Assembly (NCBI GenBank): GCA_028565635.1
Contig: JAOXYB010068545.1
Location: 1-10,057, forward strand
From: Phoronis ovalis
Taxonomy: Eukaryota; Phoronida; Phoronidae
DNA: 10,057 nucleotides
Reading direction: 5' to 3'
Part shown: in pieces, positions 1 through 8,961 of the stretch
Layout: each line of letters opens with the position of its first letter
Numbering within the stretch: the stretch's first letter is position 1
Notes under the pieces: generated by a model
The model's database searches: none
Seen by the model: only the letters and a program-made list of their open reading frames with translations
Told to the model about the DNA's origin: nothing
Translations under genes and position numbers: made by a program

Positions 1-188
1 GACAAAATTCATAGCTTTGCCCTAGCTCAAATAATCCTATCAAATTTTGGTTTATTTTACTTTAAAAAGCTAATATTGGTTTCAATCTCTTGTACAGTGA
101 TTTACCTTTCAAACAGAAACAAACAAAAAAGCCAGCGCCAAGGAGGAGAATTAAGAAAACTCAAAAATTTAAGGTTGACGTACTACTT

Positions 189-305
189 AATTCCAGCATG
201 GCCAGGCCACTCCGCCACCACTGCTGTTACATCAATTGTGACCTTAGGCCATGTGATAATTTATCTAAGAAACACCCACAGACACCGACATCCCGCAGCC
301 TACTT
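189..305. other. GC-richer patch of unknown origin
   Basis: This stretch (from the TTCCAGCATGGCCAGGCCAC segment to CCCGCAGCCTAC) is visibly richer in G and C than its surroundings and contains the near-palindrome TGGCCAGGCCA. Two overlapping plus-strand frames cross it, but neither has motif or splice support. It could be an old mobile-element fragment, part of an untranslated exon of a neighbouring gene, or chance. Confidence 0.25.
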
Positions 306-772
306 TTAACAGATAAAAATCAGGCCCAAGTCGAACATTTTTTTTAATCCAAAATTGATATATTAAAAAGATTAAATATACATAGTATCATTATCTACTA
401 CCTCTATTAAGTGACTAAGATATTTGTTTGTTCAATTTCACCAAGCGCGTTGTTCGACAGGTATTTAAAAAAACAAGATTGGTGAACTTAACACTTAACA
501 TGATATATGCGAGCCGTGCATGATATTGCTGATGTCTCCAGGACAATATCGAATTCACTTCTATTATAGTGTCAAAAAACCAAGACTCTGTGTTCCAAAA
601 AAGAGAGTAAGTTGAACATTTTTCTGAAAAGAAACCACAAACGTAAGGACAATGAGCCCTGGGCACGCCACTGAGTACTGAACTCTGGTTGTCCTAATAC
701 ATATACCTAACGCTACATCGAAGAAGGGAACTGTATCGCGGGTAGCATTTGTCCTAATTTATATAAGCGCTT

Positions 773-868
773 ATTGCAATAGGGGTGTGTTACTAACCCA
801 TGTTACATGTGAAGTAACACAGCACTATTACAATAGGGACTAGCGTTCATAATTTCCCCTATTACAAT
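773..868. repeat. Cluster of short inverted and direct repeats
   Basis: ATTGCAATAGGGG (773-785) is the inverted partner, with one mismatch, of CCCCTATTACAAT (856-868). Inside them, GTGTTAC (787-793) and GTAACAC (814-820) form a second perfect inverted pair. CTATTACAATAGGGA (about 825-839) repeats the outer motif in direct orientation with respect to the left arm. The nested symmetry in under 100 bases would allow a cruciform or hairpin and resembles the core of a small non-autonomous foldback element. No target-site duplication was recognised. Confidence 0.5.
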
Positions 869-1115
869 AGTAATAGACAATTAATGCTACATAAATCGAC
901 CGCTATTTATAACTGTATTAATTAAAAATATCACTAGACCAATCTCGCTGCACTAAAGTTTATTTTATAAAAACCTATAATGTCGTAGAAACTTGACCCA
1001 TGGGATCTACGTCCTCTACAAGACTCTCTACACGTACACATTGACAAGCAACGTACAACTAAAATAATGTTTGAGACATTAGCGAAAGAGTTGAGTTGAT
1101 ATATTTACGGTAAAA

Positions 1116-1200
1116 AAATGTGACAATTATGAAGAGCGATGTTGAGACATTTAAGGTTGCAGTTGTGACATTTATGAACATTTAAGACAATTGTACGTGG
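1116..1200 (+). repeat. Degenerate GACA-spaced short repeats
   Basis: Variants of TGTGACATTTATGA (TGTGACAATTATGA, TTGAGACATTTAAGG, TTGTGACATTTATGA, TTTAAGACAATT) recur about every 19-24 bases. The copies are weak and the surrounding sequence is AT-rich, so this may be an eroded minisatellite or simple compositional chance. Confidence 0.25.
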
Positions 1201-2108
1201 TAATGTTTTAACACATTTGCGTTTTGGGATATTTACTTGGTAAAATCTCACATCTTAAAACATAAATTTCAATAAATATAAGTTCAACACCTCTACAGCA
1301 CAAAGGTTTAACTTGGCCAAAGTTTACGTTCAATAGGGATCACTAATGGAATGTCTCAGATTTTCTAAATTTTGCTCTATTTTTAAATAATGTGTCAGAA
1401 AAAATTATTTTCTTTCTTACTGTAGAATTTTGCAGTAAAGAATCATCACTTTTGAATAAAGCAAAATTTAACAAATCTGAGGTAGTCCTTCAGAGACCTG
1501 TAATTGAAGTTAAATTTTGTCATAAGTTTCTGCTTTCAGCTAACAATATTGGTGCTGGAACTAAATGGTTTTGTATGTTTTTTAGAAAAGTAACATTTGA
1601 CCCAAAATGCTTCTATTAATTACTAAAACATAATCACGAGTCGTAATCTTGAAGTTACTACCTTTCCAAAAAGGTATACATTTGCCATGCATGTTATCTG
1701 TTCTAAATTTGACAAGAACTTTATAGTTCGAACAAGTTGTGCAGAACAATACTCGCCTCCTCATCTGGTTCGAAACCAGTTAAAAGTTAACTAATTGGAA
1801 ACAAGCTTACATTAAATGTGCCAATTTTTCGTAGTGTAGGCACAATTAAATAGACTCAAATTGATTAAAAATAAATCAAAACGTGTGGATGCAACATTAA
1901 CTGGCTTAACTGTAACTGCGCCGGCTCATATATATCTTTATCCAGCAAACTAAGAAAGGTGGTGACTTCGATTGGCTTAATTATAACTCATCATTCTCCA
2001 CATGCATAATAGTTAACATACATGTAGATACAGGCTCACTGCAATGTAACAAGCCCTCGCAAACTAATATAAGCATGCATTTAATAAAAACAGTACTTTT
2101 ATAGCTGT

Positions 2109-2119
2109 CCCCCCCCCCC
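2109..2119 (+). repeat. C11 homopolymer tract followed by a TA-rich microsatellite
   Basis: Eleven consecutive C residues are followed directly by TGTATATATGTATATAATAT. Long C runs are rare in such AT-rich DNA and are prone to length variation or sequencing error. Confidence 0.8.
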
Positions 2120-3229
2120 TGTATATATGTATATAATATACTTTAATACGTACATCTTCTCAATATTTCTGTCTGCCCCAATTTTTTAAAGTTTAAAGAT
2201 ACACCTTTTTTGTGGTGTATACATTTCATGTATTAACTGACAATGTGACATATTTACATTTTCCAAATGTATGGAAGGTTAATCCAGACAGATTTATCAA
2301 GTTATTCAGTTTGAAGCAAAGCAAATAAAATTATATGTATAAAATGAACTATTTTACAGAGTATGAATGGTACGTAGCCCACATATCCCTCTAGTGACGA
2401 ACATGAGAAACTACAATTAGAAAAGTGACATATTGAAGTTAGTTTTGCTTGAGCTTTGTTCATTTTGTTTTTACTTAGTATACTATAATTATGTTAAAAT
2501 TATACAATTAGTAGGATATTTCTTTACGTTATGACATAAGTATTAATTAGTAAGATAAGATAACCACTTAGTCTAGTATAATTCTTAAAAGTGTCTTACT
2601 AGTTGTAACTTTAATTCTGTTACCAATATTTAACAATAGCGGCATGGCCATCTGCTTCTGAGAGTTTGGATTTCTTTACAGAAGCACACAAACAGATGTA
2701 CATAAGACATTAAGTAGCTTAAAAGAAAATAATAACTGCGATAAACGTATATGAACACGATATATCGATCGTCTTTTGACTTGCTCGTGGGCACAATACG
2801 TTACTACCGGTTTTGCTAGAAACGTCATCGTATATACTGCCTCACTCACCATTATTTAATATTTAATTACTTTATGGACTATAGCTGTACGTACATTCGA
2901 ACTGCTTATTATTTTAACATTTTATCAACAGTTTGCGATTACTGAGTACACTGGGTTACCGAGATTGGACGAATGTTTAATTTGTTTGACGTCGCTTTAG
3001 AATAGGCATGGTTGTGTTATTAGGATGCAGACTTAAACAGCGAAAGGTCGTGCTAAATAATGATATTGACCAGTATCTTGTACTAGCAGTGACGACTTAA
3101 TCATATTTGTTGTTCCCTTAGACATTTCAATTCAGAAACACATTTGTCCAATTTAGTCAAAATCGGTGTCGGTATCCTTCAAGTTTTCGCTTAACTAAAC
3201 ATTGGATTTTAGCAACACGGCGTCGCGGA

Positions 3230-3287
3230 ATGAAGATCCTAATATTTGGTATCACATGTTGGCTTACATTTCAGAGAGCACCAGCAG
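3230..3287 (+). CDS. Exon 1: start codon and signal peptide of an IgGFc-binding-like gene
   Basis: This exon encodes MKILIFGITCWLTFQRAPA plus the first base of a split Ala codon. A lysine is followed by a hydrophobic stretch (about residues 3-14) and a small-residue A-P-A-A end, which fits a secretory signal peptide cleaved near residues 19-20. The ATG is the first in its frame after an in-frame TAG at 3119-3121 and has a G at -3. The exon ends at GCAG|GTAAAT, a good donor, leaving phase 1, which matches the phase needed by the acceptor at 4264/4265. The joined sequence runs into P-D-N-K-G-T-E-F, the usual start of the mature protein in invertebrate members of the family. The 5' UTR, promoter and any upstream non-coding exon cannot be located. 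This is the least certain exon because it is short and has no domain homology of its own. Confidence 0.68.
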
Positions 3288-4264
3288 GTAAATGTAATAA
3301 TATGGTGTTCTGTTAACACAATTAAACTAATTAAAATGTAATGTTAAAATTAAAATGTAGCTTTCTTAAATACAAAATTGTGATTTTCTGGTTGGAACCG
3401 ACAATTATAAATAATGAAATGATCTATGTACGACGATCTATTTACGTGAATTGCTTTAAAATTAAAAAATATATACATATGCAAACGCGTAAACGTGCTT
3501 CATTTAAGCACTTTTGGTTAGAGTGGTCGTTTCAAAGGAGGTCCGGGGTTCAACCGAATTCCTTCAACTTACGAAAAACTGACTTATATAAATAAACAAA
3601 ACTTTTTTTTTAAATATCAAATTATGCTGTAATTTTGATAAAAATTGACCCCCGAAATCCTGGGACCGCCCATGGGTTAATTTAGTGGAACATTTTTTTC
3701 CGAATGCATCTTCTATAAAAAGACAATTGCAATCTGGTTCTCTCCTCTTTATATGTTTATTATAAAGAGCAGAGCTCTATATTTGTTGACGAACCAGCTT
3801 ATTCATTGGTTGCGCAATCGATTGCAGGTATATACTTATACTTATTCTGCGTGAGAGTATAAAAAGTACAATCAGAAAATCATTATTATTATTAATTAAA
3901 ATACTAATTTTATTACGCACTGACATATGGCAATCAACAATGAATTTGAAAAAGAAAAGAAATGTAACAAATATGTTATATACAAGAGCTACGTCTGAAT
4001 GCTCTTGTTTCATTTGTTTGGAACAATACCAAACAATATTGCGCAAAAATGTTACTGTAACGATATGCACAAGGAATAAGTCATTCACAAGCAGTGTTAA
4101 ACATAAATGGAGCGCAATAACGCAATTCTGCAAATTTTGTTAAACAAAAGTACGCCTTTGACGATACATTTGGGTATGTCGCTGGTACGCTGACCTGTGT
4201 CTCTGGTCCACACTTTTGTAATCAGAAAAAAATGGTTTAGTACTTAATAGTTTTTGTACTTCAG
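3288..4264 (+). other. Intron 1 (GT-AG, phase 1)
   Basis: About 977 bases from GTAAAT to TTGTACTTCAG. It contains a tRNA-like SINE head near 3500-3600 and otherwise only AT-rich sequence. Opposed short open frames at about 3777-4143 read as low-complexity hydrophobic or lysine-rich peptides and show no family motif. Confidence 0.72.
3495..3600 (+). mobile_element. Probable tRNA-derived SINE fragment in intron 1
   Basis: The segment TTGGTTAGAGTGGTCG (3514-3529) followed by AGGTCCGGGGTTCAACCG (3539-3556) looks like the D-arm and T-arm of a tRNA. GGTTCAACCGA (3547-3557) approximates the RNA polymerase III B box, and TAAGCACTTTTGG upstream is a degenerate A box about 42 bases before it, close to tRNA spacing. 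After the head the sequence becomes A/T-rich and ends near a run of A and T. It lies in the same orientation as the host gene. The ends, family and target-site duplication could not be established, and the changed boxes suggest an old, inactive copy. Confidence 0.48.
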
Positions 4265-4416
4265 CTCCAGATAACAAAGGTACAGAGTTCATCATGGCAT
4301 TTGGAGAAAACTTTCCAAACAATTACCCCTTGGAACTTTTCATTGCAACTGATTCTGAGAATGTTACCGTTCATATCAGTGTGCCACGGATGAGCGAAAC
4401 GTATGCAACCCAAACT
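4265..4416 (+). CDS. Exon 2: N-terminal strand region of the IgGFc-binding-like domain
   Basis: This exon encodes residues 20-70 of the joined protein. It opens with APDNKGTEFIMAFGEN, a hallmark start of invertebrate IgGFc-binding-like proteins, continues with YPLELFIATD, and then an alternating hydrophobic strand with an N-glycosylation sequon (N52-V-T). The acceptor is TTTTTGTACTTCAG|CT and the donor is ACT|GTGAGT. It enters in phase 1 and leaves in phase 0, agreeing with exons 1 and 3. A second AG at 4269-4270 is less likely because using it would lose the phase match. The frame stays open for about 110 bases past the donor, but that translation (after GTGAGT) loses family resemblance and becomes AT-rich, so I treat it as intron. 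The assignment rests on motif resemblance recalled from the family, not on an alignment. Confidence 0.86.
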
Positions 4417-5058
4417 GTGAGTATAAACGTACAATTTAATTATTTCGTGATTGATCCAAAATCATTGAGATTGCCCGAAGCTGTCATGAATTTTATTAAA
4501 ACGAATGATACCAAATTTCAGAATTGATAAATGTGCCTTCTTTCTTTTGGGAAATTTTGACCAATCCTTGCTTTTCCGTTGTAAATCAGAAGTCACAGAA
4601 AATGATGAGGTCAGTTAGATCAAACTTTTCCTTTGGATACAACATTTATTTCTCGTGTTTATGAGGTAGAATAAGGTCTCGTAGATATACATTGTGACAC
4701 TGTACTGTTCTTTCAAAATTAATATACAGAAATAGACATACCAAACCAAATACATTCTTGGAAGAGTTATAGTTTTAAGTTTGTAAATTTGGAAAACAAA
4801 AGATTAAAATATATTTCTCATGCTCCGAAAAGCTACCACTTGGGGAAAAATTGTGTTTTTCAAATTTTCTTTTTTTAGAGTATCACAAAAATAATTTAGA
4901 CTGCCGCCTAATTTTGTTGTGTATTATTATATATAGATGCATTTTTTCTATTTACGTTTACTGCGGATGCAAACATTTATGTAAGTTTCAATATGACAAC
5001 AAAATTTGTTTTACCAAACTGTTTGTTTAATGATATACGCTTTCCTTTATTTGAACAG
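4417..5058 (+). other. Intron 2 (GT-AG, phase 0)
   Basis: About 642 bases from GTGAGT to CTTTATTTGAACAG. AT-rich, with no gene, repeat or RNA recognised inside. The frames that extend from exon 2 and into exon 3 read through intron sequence and have no family resemblance there. Confidence 0.8.
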
Positions 5059-5302
5059 GTCAGCGTCTCTAGAGGTAATACGGCAAGGGTAGAGTTATCA
5101 GAAAACTTGCGCATGTTAGGAAAGGGTTATCAGGATAAAGGCGTACTGATTCAATCCAGCGATGAAGTTGTCATTTATGCAACAAACAAGGCAGCCAAGA
5201 GTGCGGACGCTTTCCTAGTGCTCCCAACAGATGTTGTAGGAACACTATATTATGTCCCGTCTTATCCAAATGCACCGTTTTCTGCCGTAGGACCTCAATT
5301 AG
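5059..5302 (+). CDS. Exon 3: core of the IgGFc-binding-like domain
   Basis: This exon encodes residues 71-151 and the first base of Gly152. Visible family features, in order, are a strand followed by R-G-N-T (75-78), the K-G-V-L-I-Q-S-S-D-E-V-V-I-Y-A-T-N segment (97-113), the D-A-F-L-V-L-P-T-D-V-V-G-T block (120-132), and Y-Y-V-P-S-Y-P (134-140). The pattern 'special state / functional loss allowed, then Ala-Phe-Leu-x-Leu-Pro, then Tyr-Tyr-Val' is characteristic of the domain. The acceptor is TTTCCTTTATTTGAACAG|GT and the donor is TTAG|GTAAAC; phases are 0 in and 1 out. The upstream in-frame ATG at 4993 lies in intron 2 sequence and is not needed as a start. No cysteine is present in this exon. 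Confidence 0.91.
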
Positions 5303-5332
5303 GTAAACACTGCTTCAATACATACAGCAGGT

Positions 5333-5647
5333 ATAAGCACAAGGCACGCAGATGCATGATCACACGTTAACAACCGATATTTTATTTCTTGTAAAACTAG
5401 TCAGAACGCAGCATGTACTAATATACATTTTGGAAAACATGTAAAATTCAGTATTATAAATAACATGATTTACATTTTATTAATAAGATATTCACATCAG
5501 TCTTAAGACAATGCTTGACACGTTGTGGGGTGCGCGTGGAGCTAGTTCCTTGCCTTATCTTAAGCAAATATGAATAACAAATACTTTACAAAATACATGT
5601 TATCAAATTTGTACATGTAAATGTACGTCATATTTGAGTAAGACGAG
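5333..5647 (+). repeat. Dispersed repeat, longer copy (in intron 3)
   Basis: This begins ATAAGCACAAGGCACGCAGA and ends TTTGAGTAAGACGAG, and it matches a shorter copy at 8748-8930 in the same orientation. The two flanks (about 5333-5450 and 5573-5647) align closely with the other copy. The roughly 120 bases between them (about 5450-5572, including TGTGGGGTGCGCGTGGAGC) are present only here. Neither copy has obvious terminal inverted repeats or coding content. Confidence 0.7.
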
Positions 5648-5968
5648 CAAAACATTCTATACCTCATAGACAAATGATATATTGTGTGTATTATGCGGAG
5701 ATAATTAGTTGGGACCATTGAAACTACCTATGGATACCTTAAATGCAAAATTTCATAATTTTCGTTCACCCTTGTAATTACCCATTGCCAACAATAAGCA
5801 TACGAAATCTGTCCACATGGACGAGTACAACTGGGATCACACTGCTTATTTGAATATGACCTATAATTACCTTTCTGTCATTGAGTAAAAATGGTGATAG
5901 TTATGATTGTCTGTGAACTCATCTTTTCAGACATTTATGATGCGAATAAATAATGAATTGGAACCACG

Positions 5969-5997
5969 CTCACATTCATTGCATGACGCAATGTGAG
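5969..5997. repeat. Short hairpin in intron 3
   Basis: The 8-base arms CTCACATT (5969-5976) and AATGTGAG (5990-5997) are perfect inverted copies around a 13-base loop. CATTGC/GCAATG within it gives an alternative pairing. Probably incidental. Confidence 0.4.
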
Positions 5998-6748
5998 GAT
6001 ATTTGGTTCTCTTACTTACGGCTGACACCCGCTGAGTTACACTCGGTTCTAGGAAACTTATAATGGGTATTTGCAAAACAGTACATTTCTAATAAAAAAC
6101 ACGACATTCAAAAATTTGAAATCCTGTTAGGTAATATATCACTCACACGTTGATATAAAATGTGGAATTTTTTTATCCACTAAACGTTAAAAATAACATA
6201 CGAATTTCAGAGTGACAAGGGATATATAATCCACTTTTGTAACACATGTTTATGCTAAACAAAGTTGAAATTAACACAGTATTGATCATATCATTGCAAT
6301 CGTGAGATTGGCACTCGAGCAAGTAGCCACCACCAGCCAAGCAACATAGTTGTTTAAGATATAATATTCCTTGCTCCAGAAGCATGAACTACATTTTAGT
6401 TTCATAATAAATCGTTACTGTTGATGTTACTGTCGCATAAAATCATGAATGTGGCGTCTATCCTCCGATATGTTATTTTGTGGTGGACATCACTAGTATC
6501 ATATGTAATTTGGAAATCACATGCCGCGAACAAATCACAAATTTATACTTTCATTAAAAATACTATCTATTAAAATGATAGAGGTAATATAGGAACTCGT
6601 ATGCATACATGTACTAAGGTGACTCGATAAATAAAGATACCACCTACACTTCTGTTGATTTTCAACACTTTCACAAGCTACATGATGCAACCCATTGTAA
6701 GCATTGTCATATCCTACAGTTTTAAAAAAATGTATATATCTATTCTAG

Positions 6749-7105
6749 GCGTTATTGCTACTGAGAATAATACTACAGTCACTTTGACGATGCCTGCTAG
6801 CCGCTCAGTTGGCCAGTGGTATCAAAAAGAAGACGGCTCTGCAGTAAATGATGGAGACTCTCACACTATCATATTGGACGCCTACCAAGCTTACCAGTTG
6901 CAGATAGAACAGGACTTGACAGGAGCCAAAGTGGAGTCAAACCACCCAGTAGCAGTAGTTTCAGGGAATAAGCGGACATATATCATAAAAGATGATAGCT
7001 CAGACCATATAGAGGAAATGATTCCTCCGGTTAATACTTGGGGCCGTAAGTTTATCACAGTACCGTTTGCTGAACGAACAGGAGGTGATTTATTTCGAAT
7101 AATTG
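6749..7105 (+). CDS. Exon 4: second half of the IgGFc-binding-like domain
   Basis: This is the longest exon, encoding residues 152-271. It begins GVIATENNTTVTLTMP, with overlapping sequons at N158 and N159, a typical start for the second beta repeat of this domain. It then has L-D-A-Y-Q-A-Y-Q-L-Q (194-203), D-L-T-G-A-K-V-E-S-N-H-P-V-A-V-V-S-G-N-K (207-226), D-H-I-E-E-M-I-P-P-V-N-T-W-G (237-250) and F-I-T-V-P-F...R-T-G-G-D-L-F-R-I (253-269). These are the strongest family motifs in the window. Where most relatives, as I recall them, have a cysteine after S-G-N-K and another just before D-H, this protein has Arg227 and Ser236. The acceptor is ATATCTATTCTAG|GC and the donor is ATTG|GTAAGC, phase 1 on both sides. 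A 5' extension of the reading frame to 6655 is intron. Confidence 0.93.
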
Positions 7106-7685
7106 GTAAGCTAAATATTTTATACGCATCTAGAAACTGTAAAGCATATAAATAATTAATAATAAATGTTGCTAATTTAAAATCAAAGGCGAATTGTACT
7201 CAGTCTTCTAACAATGAATTAAAATTACGATTATGTTTTAATCTAGTTACATGCTTTATTTCCCAGTGCTTTTATTTCGTTTCATCAGCAGTCAAAAACG
7301 ACAAAATTGAGATTAGCCTTTAAACCTACATTATATGCTTTTATGCTTTAAATTTCATGTATCGGGATTTCCGCATATTTTACACACTAACACCACAAAT
7401 ATTTTCGACTTTGTTATACCGGCCAAAGCCATTTCGACGCAAAGAAACAGTGTTTTAACAACACAGTAATGAGATTATTCGACATTTATTTAATAGTGAT
7501 TCCCATTTTATTTGGGAAGGTCACATGGGCAATGGCCATATAAACGAGACAACTATCACTGCTACTGAACAGGTCTTTAGGTGATCCACTGAGTAGTAAC
7601 CGCGCCGACTATCAATAAAACCCTGAAAAGCTTATAAAAAGCTGATCATGATGTATTACATATTTACGTCAAAATCTCGTTTCAG
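7106..7685 (+). other. Intron 4 (GT-AG, phase 1)
   Basis: About 580 bases from GTAAGC to AAAATCTCGTTTCAG. AT-rich; no gene, repeat or RNA recognised. Confidence 0.85.
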
Positions 7686-7853
7686 GCAGTCGCAGCAACA
7701 TCACTGTCAGCGTTACTTCAACCACAACTGGTGCTACCACGTCATATTTGCTGGTTGACCCAGGCGATTTCAAGGAATTAGATGTTGCATCAACCGAACA
7801 CTTATTTGTTGAGGCAGATGGCGCTGTTTTCGTTTGCCAATATTCAAAGACCA
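7686..7853 (+). CDS. Exon 5: C-terminal part of the IgGFc-binding-like domain (last exon recognised)
   Basis: This exon encodes residues 271-326 plus one base. It starts G-S-R-S-N-I-T-V-S-V-T-S (sequon at N275), passes through Y-L-L-V-D-P-G-D-F-K-E-L-D-V (291-304), and ends in G-A-V-F-V-C-Q-Y-S-K-T (316-326). Relatives have a similar 'pVlVvQfS' strand followed by a segment rich in D-P-F-M and V-P-P. Cys321 is the only cysteine in the predicted mature part seen here. The acceptor is AAAATCTCGTTTCAG|GC and the donor is ACCA|GTAAGT, a near-perfect match; phase 1 on both sides. It is too short for the automatic open-frame cutoff but has clear splice signals and continues the domain in frame. The next exon should start in phase 1 and was not found with confidence in the following 2.2 kb. 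Confidence 0.88.
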
Positions 7854-8508
7854 GTAAGTCAGTTATGCTTATAAGGATTGCTTTGTTGCAGATAAAATTA
7901 AAAGCGATACTTTAAAAGTATTTTTCGATCGAATAATTTAACATTCACTACCATGTACTGCACTGTATTTAACATGCGCGTACATTTTTGAGTGCTAATA
8001 GCCGCCACCTTTCCTCCAATTCCGAAGAATCATGATCATTTTTTAGTTGCCCATGATGTTAATTAACGGATTCAGCGCCCATAGTGTCGAAATAGGTTTT
8101 TGAATCATGCCAACGAAACATACATGTACAAACTGCTTACAAACAATCGCAGTGGTCCACACGACCATTCATAAGCGATTTCACTGGAATGTTATGAAAA
8201 GAATATAGATTTTACAGGAATATATTACTGTTTTTTTTTTAGGCAGATAAGACATTCCACAGCACTTTTTGACATATGGCCTAACACTGTAGAACAGCTG
8301 ATACCCTAATGCAATAGGTTGGATATCTGTGTTAAGACCCACGATAGTTGCATGACAAAAATCGTGTGATTTTAAGAGCTGAAGTGCGAGGCGTAAAATT
8401 TGTCAACTGAAATCGATGACAAAATTAGCTCCTGTAGACCAATTGCAATAAATGTATAAAAAGAGCATTGAACCTTTACAACACGACAGATTGGTCACAT
8501 CATTGCTC
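7854..8508 (+). other. Downstream region without a recognised exon
   Basis: This starts with the exon 5 donor GTAAGTC. I looked for a phase 1 exon carrying the expected D-P-F-M / V-P-P segment. Candidate acceptors (for example after the T-run ending near 8242, TTTTTTTTTTAG) run into a stop within a few codons in the needed frame. The sequence is therefore best read as intron or as gene-flanking DNA. Confidence 0.5.
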
Positions 8509-8655
8509 TCGGTGGACTCATTTTACAATTTCCGTAAGAGATCCATTTTCTCTTTTGTGTATAAATGTTGTATGACCGAAAAAAATGATGTTAAGCGCAA
8601 ATTTAATTGTACCGGAATACCGCCAAGCACTCCTTATTTATTACCGGAATATATT
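8509..8655 (+). repeat. Left arm of a large inverted repeat
   Basis: From TCGGTGGACTCATTTTACAA to TTACCGGAATATAT, this segment reappears as its reverse complement at 9933-10057. Apart from a 21-22 base insert here (near 8585-8607, including GATGTTAAGCGC), only about three single-base differences were seen by eye. The small open frame at 8452-8679 crosses the arm but has no recognised motif and is not called as a gene. Confidence 0.85.
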
Positions 8656-8747
8656 GTCACGTACTATATGCTGGACTGAATGCATAACTAACAAAATAAC
8701 AAAATAATTGCAATGATATGTCTCATGTCAACCTATTATCTCGGCAG

Positions 8748-8930
8748 ATAAGCACAAGGCACGCAGATGCATGATAACACATTAACAAACATAATTTTAT
8801 TTCTAATTTAGCAAACTTGTCAGAACGCATCGTGTATAAATTATATATTTTGGAAAACATGTATATTACAAATATTTTAAGAAATACATGCTATCCAATG
8901 TAAATGTACTTCATATTTGAGTAAGACGAG
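8748..8930 (+). repeat. Dispersed repeat, shorter copy (inside the inverted-repeat unit)
   Basis: This begins ATAAGCACAAGGCACGCAGA, as the intron 3 copy does, and ends TTTGAGTAAGACGAG, but lacks about 120 bases of the middle. Both copies are preceded by GCAG. Scattered substitutions and small indels show that they are not very recent duplicates. The repeat lies directly upstream of the orphan exon-like stretch. Confidence 0.72.
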
Positions 8931-8961
8931 TTCTAATGTTCCAATGTAGGCAAGTGTGTGA

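Larger units (their letters stand above)
1..3229. other. Upstream non-coding region
   Basis: I see no supportable gene on either strand in this 3.2 kb. Open frames here are short (under about 85 codons), AT-rich in composition, and show no recognisable motif or consistent splice context. Some of this stretch must contain the promoter and 5' UTR of the gene beginning at 3230, but no convincing TATA/initiator pair could be fixed. The notable contents, listed separately, are a GC-richer patch near 189-305, the repeat cluster at 773-868, weak GACA-spaced repeats near 1116-1200 and a C11 run at 2109-2119. Confidence 0.6.
5303..6748 (+). other. Intron 3 (GT-AG, phase 1)
   Basis: About 1446 bases, the longest intron seen. 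Its first 350 bases hold one copy of a dispersed repeat (5333-5647). A short hairpin lies at 5969-5997 (CTCACATT / AATGTGAG). A minus-strand open frame at 6173-6385 has no recognisable motif and no splice or start support. Confidence 0.82.
3230..7853 (+). other. Gene span: IgGFc-binding-like secreted protein, at least five exons, 3' end not seen
   Basis: The five exons sum to 979 bases (326 codons plus one base) and read without a stop. All four junctions agree in phase (1, 0, 1, 1), which supports one transcript. The predicted product has a signal peptide, no transmembrane segment in the part seen, four potential N-glycosylation sites (N52, N158, N159, N275) and beta-strand-like alternation. 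In vertebrates the related domain forms the N-terminus of the mucus protein FCGBP. In molluscs it often occurs as a smaller secreted protein, sometimes followed by EGF-like or other modules. An extracellular mucosal or immune role is an inference from the family. IgG binding itself should not be assumed, since invertebrates lack IgG. The exon 5 donor implies at least one more exon. Confidence 0.85.

Noticed and set aside
76-347. Two overlapping plus-strand open frames of 77 and 85 codons
   Set aside because: They overlap in different frames, with no motif and no start or splice support; more likely an effect of the local GC-richer patch.
415-666. Minus-strand 83-codon open frame
   Set aside because: No recognisable motif, no splice context and no compositional sign of coding.
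1765-1779. CTGGTTCGAAACCAG resembles a tRNA T-arm / B box
   Set aside because: No A box or acceptor-stem partner at tRNA spacing; a small palindrome explains it.
3777-4143. Opposed open frames, 118 codons on minus and 67 on plus
   Set aside because: AT-rich low-complexity peptides inside intron 1 with no family resemblance.
6173-6385. Minus-strand 70-codon open frame with several Cys and Gly
   Set aside because: Inside intron 3, no motif or domain recognised, and no upstream or downstream exon to join.
8230-8275. T-run plus AG as the acceptor of exon 6
   Set aside because: In the phase needed after exon 5, stops occur within a few codons for both possible AGs.
8452-8679. 75-codon open frame crossing the left inverted-repeat arm
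   Set aside because: The other arm lacks 21-22 bases and has a one-base indel, so the frame is not kept between copies; no motif.
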